NCBI RefSeq assembly: GCF_026151345.1
Contig: NZ_JAMQPR010000001.1
Span: 2,924,676 to 2,988,675 of the forward strand
DNA from: Leptospira paudalimensis
GTDB taxonomy: Bacteria > Spirochaetota > Leptospiria > Leptospirales > Leptospiraceae
Length of the DNA stretch: 64,000 nucleotides
Reading direction: 5' to 3'
Part shown: in pieces, positions 1 through 9,304 of the stretch
Position numbering within the stretch: the first letter of the stretch is position 1
Layout of the letters: each line of letters starts with the position of its first letter
Program-made: the position numbers and the translations under genes
Notes under the pieces: generated by a model
Databases searched by the model: none
What the model was told of the DNA's origin: nothing
Seen by the model: the letters and a program-made list of their open reading frames with translations, nothing else

Positions 1-529
1 GAGATTTTAAAAACGTAATCATTAACTTTTGAAGTGTAGTTTCTGTTCCTTCATCTTGAATTTGTCCCTCTGGAGATACTTTACCTTTTACTCCTGAGAT
101 GAGTACATTTGTATCATCCGTTAATTTGGCACCGATTGTTTTTAGTACCAAAAGTAACGATTCATGCGCCTTTTGACCAACCGATGCAGCAGTGATGACA
201 GCGACTGGTTTATCAGTAAACACAACAGATGAAACAGCCCACTCTAATGCATTTTTTAGGACACCAGGTATACTAAAAACATATTCAGGCGAACAAATTA
301 GAATTCCATCTGCACGTTTGACCTCACCCAAAAAATCCTTTACAATGCCAGGAGTTTTCTCTTCCGAAATTCCAGAATCAAAAAATGGAAAATTGACAAT
401 TTTATCGTAAATGATCATATCACAATCTTGCTTATAATTAGTTTTCAGTGTATTTAGTATTTTTCTGTTATACGATGTTGCACTGATGCCACCTGATATT
501 GCGAGTATGATAGGTTTTTTGTTATTCAT
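1..529 (-). CDS. NAD(P)H-dependent FMN reductase, 3' end cut by the window
   Basis: Reading back from an ATG at 529 gives 176 residues open to the window edge. The N-terminus IILAISGGISATSYNRKIL is the flavodoxin-like phosphate loop, and SPEYVFSIPGVLKNALEW near residues 80-97 is the hallmark of the NADPH-dependent FMN reductase family (usual form PEYNxSIPGxLKNAIDW). Family members are soluble flavoproteins of about 180-200 residues that reduce FMN, quinones or azo/metal substrates, so only a few residues should be missing. The next gene upstream on the same strand ends at 533, so the pair may be co-transcribed. The physiological substrate cannot be told from sequence. Confidence 0.85.
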   Translation of the reverse strand, partial: MNNKKPIILAISGGISATSYNRKILNTLKTNYKQDCDMIIYDKIVNFPFFDSGISEEKTPGIVKDFLGEVKRADGILICSPEYVFSIPGVLKNALEWAVSSVVFTDKPVAVITAASVGQKAHESLLLVLKTIGAKLTDDTNVLISGVKGKVSPEGQIQDEGTETTLQKLMITFLKS

Positions 530-532
530 ATT

Positions 533-2935
533 TTAAATACTGATCCCAAGTATTTTTTTTGTTCCATCAGGTTCTTTGGAATAAGAAAACAATTTTAGAA
601 TAGAAAATTTTTCGTACCCATTTTCTTCCGTTTGGTATTCCCAAAGCCAACCCCAAAGGCTTCCCCTTTTTACAAACCCTCGCTCCAATTCTGTTTTTTC
701 CTGATAAACAACACCTAACAATACATATGTTGCATATTGTTTATCTGATTTTGTTTCATTATGATAATAACCAATTCCAAGAAATCCCAATTCTGTCATT
801 TCTTCACTTGACTTGGAAATATAATATAAAAATGGACCATACATTTTTGACGTTTCCTCTTCTGAATCTGCGGTTCTCATGAGTGGTAAAAAATTAACTG
901 TCTTTTTAGAGTGTGATTGATCGTATCCTAACCAAAGTAAGGTAAGACGATCGATTTCCTTATTTCTTCTTTGGAAGCTAAATAAATAATCCCAGAAACT
1001 CCGCAATTGGTAAACAGAAGTAGTGTTTTCCGATTCCAATAGATACAAGAAATTGTAATAATGTCCTTCCTTTTTATACTGATAATAATTGAGTAATGTA
1101 AAGGTAGTAAATTCTCCATCACCCCAATGATTAAAAGACAGTGGAATGATCGAAACATTTGAATCCGAATAATAAAAAGGAAAAAACAAAAGATGAGATA
1201 ATTTTTCTTTAGTTACAGGAGGATCTACTTCAATTTTATTTTTTACCGGAATGGGAGATATATACTCAAATTCCCAATCAATAAACCATAATAAATTTGT
1301 TCTAAAACTCGAAGATTCCTTATTTCGATAGAAAAATGGAGTGAGCCATAATGTAGTATTAGGATCTTTATTTGTATATTGATACGAATGATAAGAAATC
1401 CAAATGGGCCATATCAAAAACTCTTTAGAATCATAATTCTTATTACTAATTTTTGTATAATTTGATATGAGAGTATATGTATTACTCTTTGAACTTACGT
1501 CTGTTTTTGTTTGGTTGTGTATATAAAAAGGTAATACGCGATGTCCTGAATCAATATCAGAATTGTATACATTTAAAATTGGCCAAAAAAAAGATTTTTC
1601 AATTCGATGATTTAATTGGTATTCCTCATGGATATAACCATTCAAAAGGAAGGATTGGATTTCAGATGACTTATTCTTTTGTTTTCCATACAAAGGAAAT
1701 ATAATTTTATATTCCAAATCATCCGAAACATAACTCAGCCAAATTGGAAAAAATGGAGGAATTAAAACAACCCTGTCTTCAGAAGATTCATCCCAAGTAA
1801 ACCAAGCAAATGGTAATAAACGAATGTGTTTTTTGGTGTCACCTACCTCATATGAGAAAATTCCAAACAGAAGTTGGTACCCAGTAAACTGATCACTATT
1901 CTCTCGATTGAATTCCCTTTTTTTTCTTATCTCTGGTTTTGTAGAAATAATCTCATTTCCTTTCAGAGTATTTCCTTTGATAATCCGACTTCGTTTTGAG
2001 ATTCCAATTAAATTATAGAACAAACCAAAATCATAATCCAAATATACATTTCCTTCGTTTGTTGCTACGTTAACACTTGTATCGTGTACTTTAGTGTACC
2101 AAAATAAATTGATGTGATAATCGTCTTCCTTGTCTTTTAGATTTAGGTAAATAGGAAATATGAAGTCGAACTCTTTTTTGGGCGAAACATAGCTTCCAAC
2201 AAATGGAAATAAAACAAACAACCTTTCTTCCTTGGATTGGTCTTTCGAATAATACAGTGGACCCAACCAATATTCATGATATGTAGAACGATAATTTTGA
2301 TAATAGAGTAAAAGTGGGAAAAACAAATAATTCTCTTTTGAATAATATACCAAAGGTGTAAATGATACATCAGTTAATCCTCGTTTATCACTTGATTCAA
2401 AATGAAACAAAGTAAAAAGCCGATAATAATTAATTTGATCATCACCTAACTGTTCTTTATCTGTGTAATAAATGATTGGCAAAACAGGAAAACCAAAAGT
2501 CTTCTGATTTTCCCATTTTCTCTGATAAAAGAAAGGAATGGAAATTAAATGTGAATTATTGCCATTATTTCCCCAAAAAACAAGTGGATAGATAGATTTA
2601 TGAAGAGAGTCATTTTCTTTCGTGACATTATAATTCAAAATACGTTTGTATTCGCGATTATCAATTTTGCTTTGGAGATGATCATAAAAAGGAAAAAATG
2701 TTTTAGATTTTGAGAGAGGATAATCGTAATAACGATAAACTCCCATCGCCTTTACAGAGTAATGATCCTTCCAATCCTCGATATCATATAAAATATTACT
2801 TGCCCTGTATTTTTTACTCCTTTCACTCCCATAAATCTGAACCTCTCTTTCACTTTCTAAATCTGGCCATGATTTCGCAGTGATAGGAAAAACCAGAAAG
2901 AAAATGAGACAAGGAATGAGATGTTTCAATTTCAT
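533..2935 (-). CDS. Large exported protein made of aromatic/proline beta-strand repeats, function unknown
   Basis: About 800 residues. I start at the second Met (2935): AGAAGGTAG lies just upstream, and the product then begins with a classical signal peptide (MKLKHLIPCLIFFLVFPITAKS). The earlier Met at 2962 has no ribosome site. The mature protein repeats short segments of the type hydrophobic-FP-(L/F)-Y-Y/W followed by 10-20 polar residues, for example FFPFYDH, SIPFFYQRKW, FFPLLLYYQ, WLGPLYYSKD, FIFPIYLNL, LLPFAWFTW and IIFPLYGK. This suggests many amphipathic beta strands, hence a surface or outer-membrane protein. I recognise no named domain. It follows the lipoprotein at 2965-3813 by 29 bases and is probably in the same operon. 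Confidence 0.75.
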   Translation of the reverse strand: MKLKHLIPCLIFFLVFPITAKSWPDLESEREVQIYGSERSKKYRASNILYDIEDWKDHYSVKAMGVYRYYDYPLSKSKTFFPFYDHLQSKIDNREYKRILNYNVTKENDSLHKSIYPLVFWGNNGNNSHLISIPFFYQRKWENQKTFGFPVLPIIYYTDKEQLGDDQINYYRLFTLFHFESSDKRGLTDVSFTPLVYYSKENYLFFPLLLYYQNYRSTYHEYWLGPLYYSKDQSKEERLFVLFPFVGSYVSPKKEFDFIFPIYLNLKDKEDDYHINLFWYTKVHDTSVNVATNEGNVYLDYDFGLFYNLIGISKRSRIIKGNTLKGNEIISTKPEIRKKREFNRENSDQFTGYQLLFGIFSYEVGDTKKHIRLLPFAWFTWDESSEDRVVLIPPFFPIWLSYVSDDLEYKIIFPLYGKQKNKSSEIQSFLLNGYIHEEYQLNHRIEKSFFWPILNVYNSDIDSGHRVLPFYIHNQTKTDVSSKSNTYTLISNYTKISNKNYDSKEFLIWPIWISYHSYQYTNKDPNTTLWLTPFFYRNKESSSFRTNLLWFIDWEFEYISPIPVKNKIEVDPPVTKEKLSHLLFFPFYYSDSNVSIIPLSFNHWGDGEFTTFTLLNYYQYKKEGHYYNFLYLLESENTTSVYQLRSFWDYLFSFQRRNKEIDRLTLLWLGYDQSHSKKTVNFLPLMRTADSEEETSKMYGPFLYYISKSSEEMTELGFLGIGYYHNETKSDKQYATYVLLGVVYQEKTELERGFVKRGSLWGWLWEYQTEENGYEKFSILKLFSYSKEPDGTKKILGISI

Positions 2936-2964
2936 TGTATCTACCTTCTGTTTCTGATTCATTT

Positions 2965-3813
2965 TTATTTTAATTTATTTCGGACGGGTAATGAAATTGT
3001 TTTTTTCAATTTTTTAGGTAAATACTCAATCATCGTAACGGAACTAGGATTCACATTCATTTTGTTATAAGTGTAATCTAGTTGAGAAATTAAAATTGGT
3101 TTCGAAGTAGGAAACATTTGTCCTATCTGTTTTTTTCCTTCTCGGTCATACAATGGAATCACAGATTTTGATATGGACCTATATGGTAAATAAGTCAAAA
3201 TTGATTTGAGTCGATTATTTTCATCATAAATATAATCATTGTATGCTAAAACGATTTCTTGGTTCGAAACAACAACTCCTTCCAGAATATCTTCCGTAAA
3301 CTCGTAAGTTCCCTTCCCTAATCCAACGATAAATGCAGTTCCAGTAGAAGCTACGTATGCAATTCCAAAAGCAGCCATTGAAGCAATCCCTGCGGAGGCA
3401 TAGACTGGCATATACACAGGTGAGTTGTCTGAAGCTCTTCTGATATCATAGGATGATCTATAGTAAGGCCAAAATCGAAAATTCCTCGAGACACTACTCG
3501 CATAATAAATCGGATAATAAAAGTATTCTTCTGGTTTCAAATTGATCGATCGGTCATCAATGAGAATGGCAATTGTACGGAGGATCTTACCTGTTTCTTT
3601 TGCTTTTAAGATTGCATGGTACTGTTTTCCCTCTTTTTCTGGTCGTTTGATCGAGGTAAACACTGGCATAAAATATTCGTCATTTTCTTGCGAATCAGAA
3701 TATACAGGCACATCTAAAGATTGCCTTAAATTTTCCTTAGGGATTGTTACCTCTTTCGTAAAACAACCATTTAGTGAGAAGAAGAATACAAGTATCAATG
3801 TCCAATTTTTCAT
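2965..3813 (-). CDS. Lipoprotein of unknown function
   Basis: 282 residues starting at Met MKNWTLILVFFFSLNGC. The LNGC lipobox makes Cys17 the probable lipidated residue. A longer reading from 3855 adds 14 residues ahead of the signal peptide and is less likely. A glycine/alanine-rich hydrophobic stretch in the middle (near SAGIASMAAFGIAYVASTGTAF) could be a membrane-associating hairpin. Several YYPIYYAS/YLPYRS-like motifs resemble the strand motifs of the downstream protein at 533-2935, so the two may work together at the envelope. No domain recognised. Confidence 0.75.
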   Translation of the reverse strand: MKNWTLILVFFFSLNGCFTKEVTIPKENLRQSLDVPVYSDSQENDEYFMPVFTSIKRPEKEGKQYHAILKAKETGKILRTIAILIDDRSINLKPEEYFYYPIYYASSVSRNFRFWPYYRSSYDIRRASDNSPVYMPVYASAGIASMAAFGIAYVASTGTAFIVGLGKGTYEFTEDILEGVVVSNQEIVLAYNDYIYDENNRLKSILTYLPYRSISKSVIPLYDREGKKQIGQMFPTSKPILISQLDYTYNKMNVNPSSVTMIEYLPKKLKKTISLPVRNKLK

Positions 3814-4202
3814 AATGCGAATAAGAAGATATCCTGAAATCCAATGAATGGACAATCTATTTTTGTTGATTCTAATACTAATTCCAAATAAAAAGAAACA
3901 TTACAAATGTTACTCATTGTAAAAAAAATCCTTTTTAGAATACAATTGCCGTATTGAAACAGTTGGCAAAAGACAAATATTGATCTGTATCAAGTTTCCA
4001 AATAGAATGATTCTTTTTATAAAGTTATTTTAAAGATTGAATCTTCTACTGCCTCAGTTTTTTCATTTTTTTACCTACTTTCAAAAAACAATTCGCTAAT
4101 TTATACTAAGTGATGTTACACTTTGTACGATATGGAATCTTTGTTTTAAGAACAACGTATACAGCAGAAACATCATTCTTATGTGTTAGAGGAGAAGGCC
4201 AA
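3814..4202. other. Divergent intergenic region with a small dyad
   Basis: About 390 AT-rich bases between the minus-strand lipoprotein and the plus-strand FAD dehydrogenase. A near-perfect dyad sits at 3901-3922 (TTACAAATG, 5-base spacer, CATTGTAA, with one bulged base), followed by an A run. It could be an operator for either gene. Out-of-frame and upstream in-frame codons from 4110 are present but lack a ribosome site; the well-placed GGAGAAGG ahead of 4203 argues that 4110-4202 is leader. No gene or RNA recognised. Confidence 0.35.
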
Positions 4203-5816
4203 ATGGAGATTCAAAAATATGATGTGGTGATCATTGGTGCAGGAATTGCAGGAATGATTGCTGCTTATGAATGTCTAAACTCTGGTTTATCAGTTTTACT
4301 CATAGATCGAAACTCACATGAACACTTAGGCGGCCTCGCCAAACTATCATTTGGAGGGATGGCATTGGTAAATACCCCACTCCAAAAACGATTAGGAATT
4401 AAAGATTCTCCATCACTCGCATTAAATGATTGGTTATCTTTTGCTAATTTTGGTGAAAATGACTACTATCCAAAACTTTGGGCAGAAACCTATGTTAATG
4501 AATCATTAGAGCAAGTTTATCATTGGCTAAAAGGATTTGATCTCAATTTTTTTCCTGTTGTGAATTGGGTTGAACGTGGATTGTACCAAAGAGGTAATTC
4601 TGTTCCTAGGTACCATGTTTTATGGGGAACGGGTTATCGCTTAGTTGAACGTTTTTCAGAATTATTATGGAATCATAAATTCAATCAAAAGTTAAAAATT
4701 TTATTCGATCATAAAGTCACGGAACTCATTAAGGAAAACAATCAAATTATAGGATGTATTGCCGAATTGGAAACACAACCACAACATGTGGTCAAATTCC
4801 ATTCCAATTTCACCATTGTTGCAACAGGTGGTATCACTGGTAATTTAGAGAAAGTGAGAAACCATTGGTATAAACCATGGGGCAAACCTCCTACTGAAAT
4901 GTTAAATGGAGCCCATCCTTATTCAGATGGATTGGTACATACGGCCGTTAGTCGAATTGGAGGGAACGTAACCCACTTAGACAAAATGTGGAATTATGCT
5001 GCAGGTATACCCCATCCCAATCCACAATTCGATAATCATGGATTGAGTTTAATTCCATGTAAGTCAGCTTTGTGGTTAGATCACACAGGCAAAAGAATTG
5101 GTCCCGAACCTTTGGTGACGGGATATGATACAAATGATCTTTGTTATCGCATTTCAAAATTAGAAAAACCTTATACTTGGCAAGTTATGAATTGGAGAAT
5201 TGCTTCGAAAGAACTCGCGATTTCTGGATCAGAACACAACCCGATGATTCGTGATCGTAAACTTTTTTCTTTTTTAAAAGAGATTTTGTTAGGGAATCAT
5301 CGATTATTACGCCAACTTCAGAACGAAAGTGACCACTTCATTGTGGCAAACGATTTAAGAACATTGGTAGATCGTATGAACCAATTGAATCAAAATAATT
5401 TCGTTCAGTTAGATCAAATTGAAAAAGAAATAAAATTTTATGATGAAGGGGTCAAACGAGGAAAAACATTTTGGAATGATGACCAAATTCGAAGAATCCT
5501 CCAAGCACGTACATGGAAATCAGAAAAATTCCGAACTTGTTATCCAAAACCAATCTTAGATCCGAAATCGGGACCTCTCATTGCGATTCAATTACGATTG
5601 ATTACTAGAAAGAGTTTAGGAGGGATTCAAACTGATTTGGATAGCCGTGTATTGGATTTAACAGGAAATCCAATACCTGGATTGTATGCAATCGGTGAAG
5701 CAGCTGGATTTGGTGGCGGTGGTGTCAGTGGATTCAAATCTTTAGAAGGAACTTTTTTGTCTGGATGTATCCTGACAGCAAGAAGTGCCGCAAACTCAAT
5801 TCGTAAATTAAATTAA
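4203..5816 (+). CDS. FAD-binding dehydrogenase of the KstD/fumarate-reductase-like family
   Basis: 537 residues. The start at 4203 is chosen because GGAGAAGG precedes it and MEIQKYDVVIIGAGIAG begins the flavin Rossmann fold directly (GAGIAG at residues 12-17, with the ribose-binding acidic residue in LLIDRN). The C-terminus GLYAIGEAAGFGGGGVSGFKSLEG is the second FAD contact of the FAD_binding_2 superfamily. The overall form matches the 'putative FAD-binding dehydrogenase' group of about 550 residues related to 3-ketosteroid dehydrogenases. Substrate unknown. It heads a tight plus-strand run with the ThDP enzyme 26 bases downstream, which suggests a shared catabolic job. Confidence 0.85.
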   Translation: MEIQKYDVVIIGAGIAGMIAAYECLNSGLSVLLIDRNSHEHLGGLAKLSFGGMALVNTPLQKRLGIKDSPSLALNDWLSFANFGENDYYPKLWAETYVNESLEQVYHWLKGFDLNFFPVVNWVERGLYQRGNSVPRYHVLWGTGYRLVERFSELLWNHKFNQKLKILFDHKVTELIKENNQIIGCIAELETQPQHVVKFHSNFTIVATGGITGNLEKVRNHWYKPWGKPPTEMLNGAHPYSDGLVHTAVSRIGGNVTHLDKMWNYAAGIPHPNPQFDNHGLSLIPCKSALWLDHTGKRIGPEPLVTGYDTNDLCYRISKLEKPYTWQVMNWRIASKELAISGSEHNPMIRDRKLFSFLKEILLGNHRLLRQLQNESDHFIVANDLRTLVDRMNQLNQNNFVQLDQIEKEIKFYDEGVKRGKTFWNDDQIRRILQARTWKSEKFRTCYPKPILDPKSGPLIAIQLRLITRKSLGGIQTDLDSRVLDLTGNPIPGLYAIGEAAGFGGGGVSGFKSLEGTFLSGCILTARSAANSIRKLN

Positions 5817-5842
5817 TCTTATCTACTTTCGGAGGGATCATT

Positions 5843-7606
5843 ATGAAAAAAACAGGAGCATGGCTCGTGCGATATGCACTCGAACAAATTGGAGTGAAAT
5901 ATACTTTTGGGATTCCAGGTGTACATAATACAGAAATTTATGATGAGTTAAACAATTCTGAATTCATTTCCCCTATACTTGTAACTCACGAAGGATGTGG
6001 TGCCTTTATGGCTGATGCAATAAGCCGGACAAATGATTCTATTGGTACCATTGTGATCGTTCCTGCTGCTGGTGTGACACATGCCGCGAGTGGCATTGGA
6101 GAGGCCTCATTGGATGGAATCCCAATGTTAGTGATCTCTGGTGGTGTACGCAGTGATTCAAAATTCAAATACCAGTTACATGATATTGACCAACATTCCT
6201 TATTAAAACCCATCACCAAACAAACTTTCAAAATTAATTCACAAGAAGATATTATTGAAACCATTTATAAAGCATATCAAACCGCTACAACTCGTGAACC
6301 TGGTCCTGTTTTCATTGAAATACCGGTCAACATTCAACTTTACACAGGTTCGGTGGAATTCTTACAAACCTATGATGAATTTTGTAAACGGAATGACAAA
6401 ACACAAACCACTCTCAAGCAAAAAGAATTAGATCATGTAGTAGAACTTTTGTTACAAGCAAAATCTCCTGGTTTATTTTTAGGTTGGGGAGCCGTTGATG
6501 TATCCACATTCACGGTCGAAATTGCAGAATTATTAGGTGCACCTGTCTCAACAACCTTACAAGGATTAAGTGCTTTTCCAGGGAACCATCCAATGTATTG
6601 TGGAATGGGTTTCGGTCCAGCAGCAGTTCCAGCTGCCACAAAACTATTTTCGGATTGTGATTGTTTACTCGCAATCGGAACTCGATTTTCTGAAATTGCA
6701 ACCGGAAGTTTTGGAGTAACTATTCCAAAAAATTTAATTCATATCGATATCAATCCAAATGTCTTAAATACAAATTACCCAGCTAAAATTGGAATCGTAG
6801 GTGATTCAAAAATCATCCTACCTGAATTGGCAAAAGAACTAAAACGTAAATTACAAGAAACCAAACAGAATCATCGTGAACGATTCGAAAATCGTAAACG
6901 AGAAATCATCAAACTCAAACAATCCTATAAAGACGAATGGTATCATCATGATAGTAAGGACAAAGTAAATCCTGCATTGTTTTTCGATATTTTACGGAAC
7001 ACATTGCCTGACGATGGGTATGTAGTCGTAGATGATGGAAATCATACATTTTTAACTGCTGAACTATTACCGATCTACAAACCAAGGCATTTGATTTCGC
7101 CAACTGACTTTAATTGTATGGGTTATGCTGTTCCAGCAACAATTGCCACCAAACTTGCCCATCCAATGAATGCGGTTGTTGGGATTATCGGTGATGGTGC
7201 GTTTCAAATGACATGTATGGAAATTATCACTGCTACTAGAAATCATTTAGGAGTATTATTTGTAGTATTTAACGATGGTGAGTTGGCACAAATTTCCCAA
7301 GCTCAACAAATTCCATACAATCGAAAAACATGTACCACACTTGGAACTTCCCATTTTGAAGGCATTGCGATTGCGACAGGTGCAGAATACATTCAGATGA
7401 AAACAAATGACGATATCAACGATTCGCTAAACAAAGCATGGATTCTAACAAAAGAAAATCGACCAGTCATCCTTGATGTGAATATCGATTATAGTAAAAA
7501 AACTAGGTTTACCAAAGGAATTGTTGGGACGAATTTACAACGACTGCCATTTTCTGCGAAATTAAGAATGATCAGCCGTGCCCTAGTGAGAAAAATGACG
7601 GGATAG
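5843..7606 (+). CDS. Thiamine-diphosphate enzyme, acetolactate-synthase (IlvB) like
   Basis: 587 residues, with GGAGG ahead of the ATG. The three-domain ThDP enzyme layout is visible. The N-terminal Pyr domain has the activating glutamate at E50 (VTHEGCGAF), a central FAD/NAD-fold domain follows, and the C-terminal PP domain carries the cofactor motif GDGAFQM...ND near residues 450-480 (IIGDGAFQMTCMEI, then VVFNDGELAQ). Family reactions include acetolactate synthesis and 2-oxoacid or acyl-CoA decarboxylation or ligation. No regulatory small subunit lies nearby and the partner is a flavin dehydrogenase, so a catabolic role is more likely than branched-chain amino-acid biosynthesis. That last point is inference. 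Confidence 0.85.
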   Translation: MKKTGAWLVRYALEQIGVKYTFGIPGVHNTEIYDELNNSEFISPILVTHEGCGAFMADAISRTNDSIGTIVIVPAAGVTHAASGIGEASLDGIPMLVISGGVRSDSKFKYQLHDIDQHSLLKPITKQTFKINSQEDIIETIYKAYQTATTREPGPVFIEIPVNIQLYTGSVEFLQTYDEFCKRNDKTQTTLKQKELDHVVELLLQAKSPGLFLGWGAVDVSTFTVEIAELLGAPVSTTLQGLSAFPGNHPMYCGMGFGPAAVPAATKLFSDCDCLLAIGTRFSEIATGSFGVTIPKNLIHIDINPNVLNTNYPAKIGIVGDSKIILPELAKELKRKLQETKQNHRERFENRKREIIKLKQSYKDEWYHHDSKDKVNPALFFDILRNTLPDDGYVVVDDGNHTFLTAELLPIYKPRHLISPTDFNCMGYAVPATIATKLAHPMNAVVGIIGDGAFQMTCMEIITATRNHLGVLFVVFNDGELAQISQAQQIPYNRKTCTTLGTSHFEGIAIATGAEYIQMKTNDDINDSLNKAWILTKENRPVILDVNIDYSKKTRFTKGIVGTNLQRLPFSAKLRMISRALVRKMTG

Positions 7607-7619
7607 GATCTTTTTTCTT

Positions 7620-8570
7620 TTGCGTATTCTACTTGCTCCAATGGAAGGACTTCTTGATTTTCGTTTACGTGATACATTAACACGCGTAGGCGGATATGAC
7701 GAATGTGTCAGCGAATTTATACGAGTAAACGATACCCTACTTCCTTCTCATCGGTTTTTTCGTTATGTTCCAGAACTTTACCAAAATTCACGTACAAAAT
7801 CAGGAATCCCTGTTAAGGTACAATTATTAGGTTCTGATATCAATTGTATGGCGGAAAACGCTAGTAAGGTGGCATCACTTGGAGCTTATGGTATCGATAT
7901 CAATTTTGGTTGTCCTGCCCCAACGGTAAATCGAAACCGAGGAGGAGCCGCTTTACTCAAAGAACCAAACCTAATGTATTCGATCGTAAAAGCAGTTCGA
8001 AATGTTGTACCAAAGGAAATTCCAGTTACTGCAAAAATGAGACTGGGTTACGATACCACCGAACATGCGCTTATTTGTGCAAAAGCATTGGAAGAAGGTG
8101 GAGCAAAAGAAATTGTTGTTCATGCCAGGACAAAAGTTGACGGATACAAACCACCTGCGTATTGGGAATGGATTTCTAAAATCACTGAACATATAAAAAT
8201 TCCCGTTGTTGCCAATGGAGAAATTTGGACAGTATCTGACGCTATCCGATGCAAAAAAATCTCAGGGTGTCAGGATATTATGATTGGAAGGGGTGCTGTA
8301 ACAAACCCTGCTCTTGCTTTACTCATTAAAGGGATCCAATGCAATCGTTTCGAGTGGTTTGAAATTAAAAACTTATTATTGAATTATTGGAAATCTATGG
8401 AAACGGGAATTGATGGAATTAGCAAAACTGGAAGAATCAAACAATGGTTAAAATACCTTTCCAGAGAATATGAAGAAGCAATTATTGACTTCCAATACGT
8501 GAAACAAGTTTCCAGTCCCAAGGAATTGGAAACTACTTACTTTTCCGAGTTATTCGCACAAAGAAAATGA
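7620..8570 (+). CDS. dusC: tRNA-dihydrouridine synthase, DusC type
   Basis: 316 residues from a TTG codon 13 bases after the previous stop; AGGAT lies upstream. The N-terminus RILLAPMEGLLDFRLRD and the following EFIRV are characteristic of DusC. The catalytic region INFGCPAPTVNRNRGGAALL places the active Cys near residue 98, and AKMRLGYD, VVHARTKVDGY and IMIGRGA complete the FMN barrel. It reduces uridine in the D-loop of tRNA (U16 in the E. coli family). Its placement in a catabolic-looking operon is probably incidental. Confidence 0.92.
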   Translation: MRILLAPMEGLLDFRLRDTLTRVGGYDECVSEFIRVNDTLLPSHRFFRYVPELYQNSRTKSGIPVKVQLLGSDINCMAENASKVASLGAYGIDINFGCPAPTVNRNRGGAALLKEPNLMYSIVKAVRNVVPKEIPVTAKMRLGYDTTEHALICAKALEEGGAKEIVVHARTKVDGYKPPAYWEWISKITEHIKIPVVANGEIWTVSDAIRCKKISGCQDIMIGRGAVTNPALALLIKGIQCNRFEWFEIKNLLLNYWKSMETGIDGISKTGRIKQWLKYLSREYEEAIIDFQYVKQVSSPKELETTYFSELFAQRK

Positions 8571-8608
8571 TGGAAATAACCATCCGAATTTTGTATTAAG
8601 TTATCAAT

Positions 8609-9103
8609 ATGTTTGAATCTTTTTCCAATTCCGAAATCCTATCTGGTATGATCACACCCGCTGTCCTTGTTTCAGCTTGTGCTAGTTTGATTTTTTCTAC
8701 AGCGAATCGACTGGGAAGAATTTTTGATCGGGTGAATCTATTGAAATCAGAAGTAGAACTTTTGCTCGAAGGAAAACGAAGTTTTCATGAACAAAGAATG
8801 GTGTATATGAGACACCAACTGTCTGTACAAAAAAAACGCGCTGTCCTTATCCAACGATCGATGGCATTTTTATACTTGGCAACATCCTTATTTATCATTT
8901 CCAGTTTGGCTCTTGCGTTTACACTTGCTTTTGCCAAAAATCTCAATTGGATTCCCACTGTTGTTGCTCTATCAGGTGGGATTTGTTTGTTCTTTGCTAG
9001 TGCACTTCTGTTTTATGAAAGCCGATACAACCTAACTTTCATTAACAGGCAAATTGAGTTTACTGAGTTTTTGGAAAGAGGAATCCAAGAAAAACTGAAA
9101 TAG
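8609..9103 (+). CDS. DUF2721 family membrane protein
   Basis: 164 residues. There is an N-terminal hydrophobic segment (ILSGMITPAVLVSACASLIFSTANRLGRIFDRV) typical of DUF2721, then a basic cytoplasmic stretch, then two membrane helices at about residues 90-140. The function of this family is unknown. It sits 38 bases after dusC, is the last gene of the plus-strand run and is followed by a hairpin at 9120-9149. Confidence 0.8.
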   Translation: MFESFSNSEILSGMITPAVLVSACASLIFSTANRLGRIFDRVNLLKSEVELLLEGKRSFHEQRMVYMRHQLSVQKKRAVLIQRSMAFLYLATSLFIISSLALAFTLAFAKNLNWIPTVVALSGGICLFFASALLFYESRYNLTFINRQIEFTEFLERGIQEKLK

Positions 9104-9119
9104 CGAATTTTGAAACAAA

Positions 9120-9149
9120 GCCCAAAAAGAGTTTTTTTTCTTTTTGGGC
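9120..9149 (-). terminator. Hairpin between convergent genes, probable terminator
   Basis: A 10-bp perfect stem, GCCCAAAAAG / CTTTTTGGGC, closes a T-rich loop. On the minus strand it is followed by TTTGTTTC. It can serve the minus-strand lipoprotein genes that end at 9305 and possibly also the plus-strand run ending at 9103. Confidence 0.55.
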
Positions 9150-9189
9150 GCCTCGAAACCTTTCCATTACAATGATCCAATCGATAAAC

Positions 9190-9255
9190 GACCGCGTTAT
9201 CCGCTCCAATCTTTCGCTAGTAGCGAAAGGATTTCCGCTACTACCGCTGGCGCTT
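9190..9255. repeat. Palindromic CCGCT-rich segment, candidate interspersed repeat
   Basis: Non-coding DNA with a perfect dyad at 9211-9229 (CTTTCGCT, AGT, AGCGAAAG) flanked by several CCGCT/CCGCTACTACCGCTGGCG-type words. It is richer in G+C than its surroundings. The pattern looks like a short interspersed palindromic element, but no second copy is visible in this window, so the repeat status is inference. Confidence 0.3.
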
Positions 9256-9304
9256 TGATTCGATTTTTAATTTACACAACAAGTTTTGAAATATCAAAAA
9301 GAGT

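Noticed and set aside
9120..9149. Hairpin as a plus-strand terminator only
   Set aside because: The bases after the hairpin on the plus strand are GC-rich; the T-rich tail is on the minus strand, so the minus-strand reading is preferred.
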